NCBI GenBank assembly: GCA_948468465.1
Contig: CAOKJJ010000164.1
Span: forward strand, 1-11,278
Reading direction: 5' to 3'
Length of the DNA: 11,278 bases
Source: an uncultured Eubacterium sp.
GTDB lineage: Bacteria > Bacillota_A > Clostridia > Lachnospirales > Lachnospiraceae
Within the stretch, counting starts at the first letter, position 1. Each line of letters starts with the position of its first letter. This document shows, piece by piece, positions 6,123 through 11,278 of this stretch. A program made the translations under genes and the position numbers. The notes below the pieces were generated by a model that saw only the letters and a program-made list of their open reading frames with translations, had not been told where the DNA came from and searched no databases.

Positions 6123-7499
6123 ATGAAAGAAAATGAATTTTCCAAAATCACACCTGAACTCCAGCGTCTTTCAGACCTTGGCAGCAGGCATTTTACGATC
6201 GACCCTTCCCTGTACGGGAAATATGACGTCAAACGCGGACTGCGTGACATCAACGGCAAAGGCGTGCTCGTCGGGCTGACAGAGATTTCAGAAGTGTGTG
6301 CCACAAAAAGGGATGGAGACCAAATCATTCCTGCCGACGGAGAACTGTTTTATCGCGGATATAATGTCAGAGACATTATCGCTGGACTCGGACCGGATAA
6401 CCATTTCGGCTTTGAAGAAAGCGCGTTCCTTTTAATCTTCGGCAAGCTTCCGACAAAAGCGGAATTAGCGGAATTTACGGGTCTGCTCTCTTATTACCGC
6501 TCCCTGCCGACAAGTTTTGTACGTGATATTATTATGAAAGCACCAAGCCATGATATGATGAATACGCTTGCACGCAGCGTTCTCACGCTTTATTCTTATG
6601 ATAACAAAGCGGACGATATCTCTGTACCGAACGTTCTTCGCCAGTGCATGCAGATGATCAGCCTGTTCCCGCTGCTCTCTGTTTACGGCTATCAGGCGTA
6701 CCGCCATTATCATGACGGGGAAAGCCTGTTTATTCATAAACCATTGCCGGAATTATCCACCGCGGAAACCATTCTGCACATTCTGCGTCCAGACAGCACG
6801 TATACGCCCCTGGAGGCCAAATTATTAGATATCGCCTTAATTCTCCATATGGAACACGGCGGAGGTAATAATTCTACATTTACGACACATCTTGTTTCAT
6901 CTTCCGGTACGGATACTTATTCTGTAATCGCCGCATCTATTGGTTCGTTAAAAGGCCCTAGGCACGGAGGCGCAAATATCAAAGTCGTACAAATGTTTGA
7001 AGATTTAAAATCCAAGCTGAAAGACTGGACGGATGAGGACGAAGTACGCACCTACTTAAAAGCAATTCTCCATAAAGAAGCTTTTGACCATGCCGGACTC
7101 ATTTATGGTATGGGCCACGCCGTATACTCCCTTTCTGACCCTCGTGCCAGAATCTTCCGCTCTTATGTGGAACGGCTGTCCATCGAAAAAGGGTATACTG
7201 ACGAATTCGCGCTTTATTCGATGGTAGAGCGCCTTGCCCCTCAGGTCATCGCGGATGAGCGAAAGATCTATAAAGGGGTCAGTCCAAATGTGGATTTTTA
7301 CAGCGGATTCGTATACCGAATGCTCGGACTTCCGCTGGAATTGTATACGCCGATCTTCGCAATCGCCAGAATCGCGGGCTGGAGCGCGCACAGACTGGAA
7401 GAACTTTCTTATAACGGGCGGATTATGCGTCCTGCTTATATGAGTGTTTCCAGCCGCAGAGAATATATCCCGATGGATGATCGAATCCCAGAGCTGTAA
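6123..7499 (+). CDS. gltA: Citrate synthase
   Basis: This 458-residue enzyme condenses oxaloacetate and acetyl-CoA to citrate, feeding 2-oxoglutarate and glutamate synthesis. The ATG at 6123 is chosen because GGAGG (6111-6115) lies 7 bases upstream; the ATG at 6117 would leave a single-base gap. The three catalytic positions are visible: His245 in EHGGGNNST, His332 in GMGHAVYSLSDPRARIF, and Asp391 in SPNVDFYSG. GPRHGGANIKV (278-288) is the CoA-site motif. The C-terminal GWSAHRLEEL segment is also characteristic. An N-terminal extension of about 50 residues precedes the region usually starting with GLxGV-type sequence (here GKGVLVGLTEIS), making it a little longer than the common 370-430 residues. 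2-Methylcitrate synthase activity cannot be excluded from sequence. No aconitase or isocitrate dehydrogenase gene is adjacent; the divergent neighbour supplies or drains oxaloacetate. Confidence 0.93.
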   Translation: MKENEFSKITPELQRLSDLGSRHFTIDPSLYGKYDVKRGLRDINGKGVLVGLTEISEVCATKRDGDQIIPADGELFYRGYNVRDIIAGLGPDNHFGFEESAFLLIFGKLPTKAELAEFTGLLSYYRSLPTSFVRDIIMKAPSHDMMNTLARSVLTLYSYDNKADDISVPNVLRQCMQMISLFPLLSVYGYQAYRHYHDGESLFIHKPLPELSTAETILHILRPDSTYTPLEAKLLDIALILHMEHGGGNNSTFTTHLVSSSGTDTYSVIAASIGSLKGPRHGGANIKVVQMFEDLKSKLKDWTDEDEVRTYLKAILHKEAFDHAGLIYGMGHAVYSLSDPRARIFRSYVERLSIEKGYTDEFALYSMVERLAPQVIADERKIYKGVSPNVDFYSGFVYRMLGLPLELYTPIFAIARIAGWSAHRLEELSYNGRIMRPAYMSVSSRREYIPMDDRIPEL

Positions 7500-7504
7500 A
7501 AAGC

Positions 7505-7543
7505 AAGCGGGAGGGCGTTCTTTAGCGCCATCCCGCTTGTTTT
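7505..7543. terminator. Bidirectional terminator between convergent genes
   Basis: AAGCGGGAGGGCG (7505-7517) pairs with CGCCATCCCGCTT (7526-7538) with one mismatch around an 8-base loop. A TTGTTTT tail follows on the plus strand and a TTTTT run follows on the minus strand. It starts 6 bases after the citrate synthase stop and also closes the small membrane-protein gene from the other side. Confidence 0.9.
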
Positions 7544-7560
7544 GCAGCAAACATGCCTCG

Positions 7561-7905
7561 TTATACATGCTCTCCTTTTACTTCCCGCAGCTTTTTGACA
7601 TACCATACGCAGACAATCAAAAAACATGCCATGCTTAAGAAATCTACAGCAGGCACCTGAAACACCTTCCGGTTCATAAAGTCCGCTGCCGCATACAGGC
7701 AAATCATCAGTCCGAACACCACCGTCGGCTGATACATCTTTTGACAAAACATCTCTGGATTTTTTACTTTTCCCTGCTCTTCCTTGGGAATCAGAATTGC
7801 GGACGGCACACCCGTCTTTTTCATACGCACAGCTGCATATAACGCATCCGCGCCAAAAATAAAGATGATCATGTCAAAAATCAGGACTATCATTTCTGAC
7901 GACAT
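7561..7905 (-). CDS. Small membrane protein of unknown function
   Basis: I do not recognise the family. The 114-residue product has three hydrophobic helices near residues 5-25, 59-77 and 84-103. The loop between the first two is charged (MKKTGVPSAILIPKEEQGK) and contains Lys/Glu-rich stretches; the C-terminus is short and basic-acidic (KKLREVKGEHV). The ATG at 7905 has AAGGGA 9 bases upstream, and a good promoter lies just before it, so the gene is very likely real. It stands alone: convergent with citrate synthase and divergent from the receiver gene. Nothing in the sequence points to a substrate or partner. Confidence 0.75.
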   Translation of the reverse strand: MSSEMIVLIFDMIIFIFGADALYAAVRMKKTGVPSAILIPKEEQGKVKNPEMFCQKMYQPTVVFGLMICLYAAADFMNRKVFQVPAVDFLSMACFLIVCVWYVKKLREVKGEHV

Positions 7906-7965
7906 TGTAATACTTCCCTTCTTATGTGGTTAACAAACACAAAGTTTTTCCTGCTTCTTTTTGCT

Positions 7966-7994
7966 ATTATAATCGTTTCCGGACACCTTCGCAA
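7966..7994 (-). promoter_or_regulatory. Promoter of the small membrane-protein gene
   Basis: On the minus strand TTGCGA (7994-7989) and a perfect TATAAT (7971-7966) are 17 bases apart. The predicted start near 7959 leaves a leader of about 54 bases. Confidence 0.7.
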
Positions 7995-8034
7995 CAAATT
8001 TAGCGGGTTTTTTATGAATTCTTCCAATTTTCCA

Positions 8035-8063
8035 TTGCATATTTTGTATTTATCTTGTAAAAT
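8035..8063 (+). promoter_or_regulatory. Promoter of the receiver/CheX-like operon
   Basis: TTGCAT (8035-8040) and TAAAAT (8058-8063) are 17 bases apart, with a predicted start near 8070. AAGGAG (8083-8088) then lies 9 bases before the ATG at 8098. The unit therefore looks sigma-A dependent rather than driven by a flagellar sigma factor. Confidence 0.65.
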
Positions 8064-8097
8064 TTAAATACAAGGTTAGAAAAAGGAGTGTATCATT

Positions 8098-8472
8098 ATG
8101 TTATTATCTGAATCCAAAATCTTAATCGGAGATGATTCAATTCTGGCACGAAAACAATTAAAGGATATATTATCTGAGCTCGGCGCAAAACAGTATATAG
8201 AAGCTGCAAACGGACAGGAAGCCATTGACAAATATAATGAGGACCCGGCAGATATTGTATTCTTGGATATTGTAATGCCCGTCAAAGACGGCGTCACCGC
8301 AACAAGGGAAATTGTAGCCGCGCATCCGCAGGCAGTCATAATCATTGCTTCCTCTATCGGTACGAAGGAGCAGCTTAAAAATGCGATTGAAGCAGGAGCA
8401 AAAGATTTTATCCAAAAACCTTTCTCTGCACACAACATTCAAAGAATTATTGAAGCACGTTTCGATCACTAA
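8098..8472 (+). CDS. Single-domain response regulator (CheY-like)
   Basis: The 124-residue protein is a bare receiver domain with no output domain. Visible active-site residues are the acidic pair Asp12-Asp13 in IGDDS, the phospho-acceptor Asp57 in FLDIVMP, Ser85 in IIIASS at the conserved Thr/Ser position, and Lys107 in IQKPF. All are intact, so it should be phosphorylated and act by protein binding. In chemotaxis CheY-P binds the flagellar switch; other single-domain receivers act in phosphorelays. No histidine kinase or flagellar gene is in the window. The next gene follows after 17 bases with its own ribosome site and carries a CheX/CheC-like domain, the type that dephosphorylates CheY-P, so the two probably work as a pair. 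Confidence 0.92.
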   Translation: MLLSESKILIGDDSILARKQLKDILSELGAKQYIEAANGQEAIDKYNEDPADIVFLDIVMPVKDGVTATREIVAAHPQAVIIIASSIGTKEQLKNAIEAGAKDFIQKPFSAHNIQRIIEARFDH

Positions 8473-8489
8473 ATTAAGGGAGACTATCT

Positions 8490-9377
8490 ATGTATACACA
8501 ATTTTTTGGTAATTTTCTTTTACAGCGGAACATTGTTACGCCAGAACAGCTGATCGCAGCTATTAATCAGGAAGGCACCAGCCATATCAAACTCGGTACG
8601 CTGGCGATGTATCACAATCTGATGACGGCCAATGAAATTGACGATATTGTTGTGGCCCAGACGCACGAGGATAAGCAATTTGGCGAACTTGCGATTGAGC
8701 GGAATTATCTTACCGAAGATCAGGTAAACCGTCTGTTGTCAGAACAAAGCCCGGAATATCTGCTGTTAGGACAGGTTTTGATTGAACAGGGCATTATTTC
8801 CAATGCAGATTTGGAAGATCTGATTATTGACTATGAATCAGAACATGAAATCTACGACCTGGATATCCAGATTGATCAAAAGGAACAGGTAACCAAGCTG
8901 ATCCGCCACTATTTTAAGCTTGGCGAGCTTGAAAACAGTGCATTGTTTGAATCTTACTTAACTTTGCTGTTTAATAACCTGATTCGATTTATCGGCGCGG
9001 ACTTTACGCCAATGACGCCAATCATCTGTGAAGAATTTGCCCCACAGTTCGGCATTACACAGCAGATTAATGGGGAACACAACATCGTCACAGGACTGGA
9101 TATGAGCTGTGATATGGCGATTGAATTCGCTTCCCGCTATGCCATGGACACATTTCATGAATTTGATGAATACGTACAAGCATCATTAGAAGATTTTTTA
9201 AATTTACATAACGGGCTGTTTACCGTAAATATGTCCAACAACTGCTCCATGGAGATGCAGCTGTCCCCGCCTGAAATGCATGATGAAGATTTGATCAGCT
9301 TAAGACAGGATGCCGTATCTTATCTGTTTCCGGTATTATATCCATTCGGAACGATTTATTTTCTGCTTTCGGTCTGA
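8490..9377 (+). CDS. MshEN-like repeat protein with CheX/CheC-like domain
   Basis: The 295-residue soluble protein has two parts. Residues 6-116 consist of four repeats of about 29 residues with the pattern (F/L)G-x2-(L/A)-x5-(I/L)-(T/S)-x3-(L/I/V): FGNFLLQRNIVTPEQL, LGTLAMYHNLMTANEI, FGELAIERNYLTEDQV and LGQVLIEQGIISNADL. This resembles the GspE/MshEN N-terminal fold; MshEN modules of some secretion ATPases bind cyclic di-GMP. Residues 125-295 look like a CheX/CheC-type domain, with SRYAMDTFHEFDEYVQAS leading into LEDFLNLHNG (233-242). The CheC/CheX signature E-x2-N-x3-G appears here as D235-x2-N238-x3-G242, so the acidic residue is Asp. AAGGGAG lies before the ATG. The likely role is to dephosphorylate or bind the receiver encoded just upstream. 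The exact domain borders and activity are inference. Confidence 0.75.
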   Translation: MYTQFFGNFLLQRNIVTPEQLIAAINQEGTSHIKLGTLAMYHNLMTANEIDDIVVAQTHEDKQFGELAIERNYLTEDQVNRLLSEQSPEYLLLGQVLIEQGIISNADLEDLIIDYESEHEIYDLDIQIDQKEQVTKLIRHYFKLGELENSALFESYLTLLFNNLIRFIGADFTPMTPIICEEFAPQFGITQQINGEHNIVTGLDMSCDMAIEFASRYAMDTFHEFDEYVQASLEDFLNLHNGLFTVNMSNNCSMEMQLSPPEMHDEDLISLRQDAVSYLFPVLYPFGTIYFLLSV

Positions 9378-9398
9378 ACAAAATGCTTTTATTCATAT

Positions 9399-9435
9399 AA
9401 AAATTCCTGACAGGAACCACCTATCAGGAATTTTT
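9399..9435. terminator. Bidirectional terminator
   Basis: AAAAATTCCTGA (9399-9410) and TCAGGAATTTTT (9424-9435) pair perfectly over 12 bp around a 13-base loop. There is a T-run on each strand. It ends the receiver/CheX-like operon and, from the other side, threonine synthase. Confidence 0.88.
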
Positions 9436-9451
9436 ATTATGGAATGACCAG

Positions 9452-9499
9452 ATTATGATCTGATCAAATTATAGTATGATCAAATTATGATCTGATTAT
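9452..9499. repeat. Three 16-nt AT-rich tandem repeats
   Basis: The units ATTATGATCTGATCAA (9452-9467), ATTATAGTATGATCAA (9468-9483) and ATTATGATCTGATTAT (9484-9499) are adjacent. They lie between the terminator and the end of threonine synthase, within its presumed 3' untranslated region. No gene is present in 9378-9527. Confidence 0.75.
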
Positions 9500-9527
9500 T
9501 ATAGCATAACATCACTGCATCTTTTGA

Positions 9528-11024
9528 TTACTGTATGACATGCAGAAATCTTCTTACTACGTCCGGCAGTTCATCCACTTCACATTCCGTATGATGCAGC
9601 ACTTCTGCCGAGCGTATCTGTTCAATCGCTTTCGGGATTTTCACGTCAGCAAACCTGCTCAGTTCATCCGCCAATGCAAAATCGCTGCTGGAATCACAGG
9701 ATGGGTCTATCGCATGCATCACGCTTCTTGTAAATTTAAACGGGCTTGCCGTAGAAGCTATGACTGTTTTTGTCTGATCCCCGCTTGCTGCCTTATATTT
9801 TTCATACACAGCTGCCGCAACTGCCGTATGCGGATCCAGCACATATCCCGTCTTTTGATACAGTTTTTGAATCATTTGCGCCGTTTCCTGCTCGCTTGCG
9901 TAATTTCCATAAAAGTCCCGAAGCTGTTCTTTCATTTGCGACGAAATCTCATAAACACCATCCGCTGACAGCTGTTTCATAAAGGAAGCATTTTTTTGCG
10001 CGTCATTGCCGGCAATCCGGTAAATAAGACGCTCCAGATTACTCGAAATCAAAATGTCCATAGACGGCGAGGAAGTCAGCATAAATTCCCTGTTTTTATC
10101 ATATCTGCCCGTTTCAAAAAAGTCATACAGCACTTTATTCTCATTCGAAGCGCAAATCAGCTTCGCAATCGGAACACCCATATTTTTTGCATAATAAGCT
10201 GCCAGAATATTGCCAAAATTACCAGTTGGAACCGTAACATTCATACTTTCTCCATCCTGAATCTCCCCTTTTGCAAGCAGTCTTGCATATGCATATACAT
10301 AATAGACAATCTGCGGCACAAGACGGCCGATATTAATAGAATTTGCCGAAGAAAACTGGTAACCATGCTCCGCCAGTTCCCGCGCCAGCGCTTGATCCGC
10401 AAACATCTGCTTTACACCCGTCTGCGCCTGGTCAAAATTGCCATGTATGCCTACAACATGCGTATTATCCCCTTTCTGCGTTACCATCTGCTTTTCCTGA
10501 ATCGGGCTGACGCCGTTTTTCGGATAAAATACAATGATCTTTGTCCCCTTTACATCCGCAAATCCGGCTAACGCAGCTTTTCCAGTATCTCCGGAGGTCG
10601 CTGTTAAAATCACAATCTCATTTTTTACCTGATTTTTTTTGGCAGCAGTCGTTAACAAATGCGGCAGAATCGACAATGCCATATCTTTAAAAGCAATTGT
10701 CGCGCCATGGAACAGTTCCAGATAATAAACACCGTCAGCACAAACAATCGGCGCAATATCCGGCGTATCGAATTTGCTGTCATAGGCTGCCTGAATACAG
10801 TCCTGCAGTTCCTGCTGTGTAAAGTCTGTCAGAAACTGCTTCATAACAGCATATGCCGTTTCCTGATAAGTCATCTGTGAAAGCTTTTGAAAGCTTACAT
10901 CCAAACGCGGTATCCGATCCGGCACAAACAACCCGCCGTCATCAGATAATCCCTTTAAAATGGCCTGGGATGCGGTCACTTTTATGTCAGCATTTCTTGT
11001 ACTTGTATACATTACATTCATCAT
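9528..11024 (-). CDS. thrC: Threonine synthase
   Basis: This cytosolic PLP enzyme converts O-phosphohomoserine to L-threonine and phosphate. The start at 11024 (498 residues) is chosen because AGAGG lies 5 bases upstream; the adjacent ATG at 11021 (8-base spacing) is equally possible. An open frame continues to 11114 but has no ribosome site and no family likeness. The N-terminus YTSTRNADIKVTASQAILKG followed by DDGGLFVP is the Thr_synth_N pattern. The PLP lysine is Lys113 in ELFHGATIAFKDMALSILPH. ILTATSGDTGKAALAGF binds phosphate, and VPTGNFGNILAAYYAK is the second signature. STASPFKFTRSV is the C-terminal family motif. Length fits the long bacterial and fungal branch. Neither homoserine kinase nor homoserine dehydrogenase is in the window. 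Confidence 0.95.
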   Translation of the reverse strand: MMNVMYTSTRNADIKVTASQAILKGLSDDGGLFVPDRIPRLDVSFQKLSQMTYQETAYAVMKQFLTDFTQQELQDCIQAAYDSKFDTPDIAPIVCADGVYYLELFHGATIAFKDMALSILPHLLTTAAKKNQVKNEIVILTATSGDTGKAALAGFADVKGTKIIVFYPKNGVSPIQEKQMVTQKGDNTHVVGIHGNFDQAQTGVKQMFADQALARELAEHGYQFSSANSINIGRLVPQIVYYVYAYARLLAKGEIQDGESMNVTVPTGNFGNILAAYYAKNMGVPIAKLICASNENKVLYDFFETGRYDKNREFMLTSSPSMDILISSNLERLIYRIAGNDAQKNASFMKQLSADGVYEISSQMKEQLRDFYGNYASEQETAQMIQKLYQKTGYVLDPHTAVAAAVYEKYKAASGDQTKTVIASTASPFKFTRSVMHAIDPSCDSSSDFALADELSRFADVKIPKAIEQIRSAEVLHHTECEVDELPDVVRRFLHVIQ

Positions 11025-11035
11025 TTTATCCTCTT

Positions 11036-11065
11036 TCATTTGATTATTATTTCTGCTTTCCTCAT
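11036..11065 (-). promoter_or_regulatory. Possible leader mini-ORF in the thrC 5' region
   Basis: The thrC leader contains a 9-codon frame reading MRKAEIIIK, with three consecutive isoleucine codons (ATA ATA ATC). It ends 11 bases before the thrC ATG. Isoleucine is made from threonine, so a translation-coupled leader is conceivable. However, there is no clear ribosome site, no threonine codon and no visible attenuator hairpin. Confidence 0.12.
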
Positions 11066-11103
11066 GGCTGATTACTGTCTGTGATGCATAGCCACTGTCT
11101 ATT

Positions 11104-11131
11104 ATTATAAGCAAGATTCAGATTTTGACAA
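11104..11131 (-). promoter_or_regulatory. thrC promoter
   Basis: On the minus strand TTGTCA (11131-11126) and a perfect TATAAT (11109-11104) are 16 bases apart. The predicted start near 11097 gives a leader of about 73 bases, too short for a T-box. Confidence 0.7.
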
Positions 11132-11160
11132 GAGCAAATATACATATTATAATAAAAAAT

Positions 11161-11230
11161 GGCTGCGGGGGGGGGGGGGGGGGGGCTGGGGGGACGCCGG
11201 TTGCGGGGGAACGGGCCTGGCTTGCGGCTC
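11161..11230. other. 19-G homopolymer and GC-rich stretch, possible artefact
   Basis: A run of 19 G (11167-11185), the bases CT, and six more G (11188-11193) are followed by GC-rich sequence to about 11230. The flanks are AT-rich. Such runs are rare in low-GC Firmicutes and resemble poly-G read ends from two-colour sequencing. A genuine hypermutable tract or G-quadruplex is the alternative. Confidence 0.6.
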
Positions 11231-11266
11231 CAAATCCAGAATATTAAGAAGCTAAAGGCATTCTGC

Positions 11267-11278
11267 ATGAAATATGTG
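11267..11278 (+). CDS. Possible start of an ApgM-like gene (partial)
   Basis: The last 12 bases read ATG AAA TAT GTG (MKYV), with AAAGG (11254-11258) 8 bases upstream. Cofactor-independent phosphoglycerate mutase/homoserine kinase-like (ApgM) proteins commonly begin MKY followed by hydrophobic residues. In clostridia such genes often accompany threonine genes, where they may replace homoserine kinase. Four residues cannot prove identity; the call rests on the ribosome site and on threonine synthase next door. Confidence 0.2.

Noticed and set aside
7056..7568. 170-codon minus-strand frame over the end of citrate synthase
   Set aside because: It is a shadow of conserved citrate synthase motifs and overlaps the bidirectional terminator.
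9996..10571. 191-codon plus-strand frame inside threonine synthase
   Set aside because: It is antisense to conserved thrC sequence, with composition typical of a reverse-frame shadow.
11062..11268. 68-codon minus-strand frame across the poly-G tract
   Set aside because: The poly-proline product comes from the G-run, and the frame covers the thrC promoter.

Overview
The window looks like chromosome from a low-GC, spore-forming, anaerobic Clostridia-type bacterium, most likely a Lachnospiraceae member. The basis is moderate AT richness, strong AGGAGG-like ribosome sites, TTGaca/TATAAT promoters, a Firmicute-type 6S RNA, a SpoIID-domain protein, and the divergence of the PEP carboxykinase and citrate synthase. 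This is inference; no marker gene fixes the genus.

Layout. Bases 1-355 hold a palindromic, REP-like element abutting a broken piece of a ToxN/AbiQ-type (type III toxin-antitoxin) endoribonuclease gene. On the minus strand follow a YihY/BrkB-family membrane protein (356-1225) and a large membrane-anchored SpoIID/LytB-domain protein (1307-3442), which probably share a transcript. Bases 3538-4102 form an RNA locus on the minus strand: a sigma-A-type promoter, a 6S RNA (about 3876-4066), six 15-nt tandem repeats directly behind it, a tail rich in a TACAAAAG motif, and a strong hairpin terminator.

The central block is metabolic. ATP-type PEP carboxykinase (minus, 4199-5905) and citrate synthase (plus, 6123-7499) diverge from one intergenic region, with an operator-like inverted repeat in the pckA leader. 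Together they govern flow between PEP, oxaloacetate and citrate. A bidirectional terminator then separates citrate synthase from a small three-helix membrane protein (minus, 7561-7905).

From a second divergent promoter region a two-gene unit reads to the right: a stand-alone CheY-like receiver (8098-8472) and a protein with four MshEN-like repeats fused to a CheX/CheC-like domain (8490-9377). This pair is the most intriguing protein finding. Another bidirectional terminator and three 16-nt tandem repeats precede threonine synthase (minus, 9528-11024), which has its own promoter. The right end contains a 19-G homopolymer and a GC-rich stretch that may be an assembly or sequencing artefact. After it come four codons that could begin an ApgM-like gene.

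I see no CRISPR array, prophage, insertion sequence, tRNA or rRNA.
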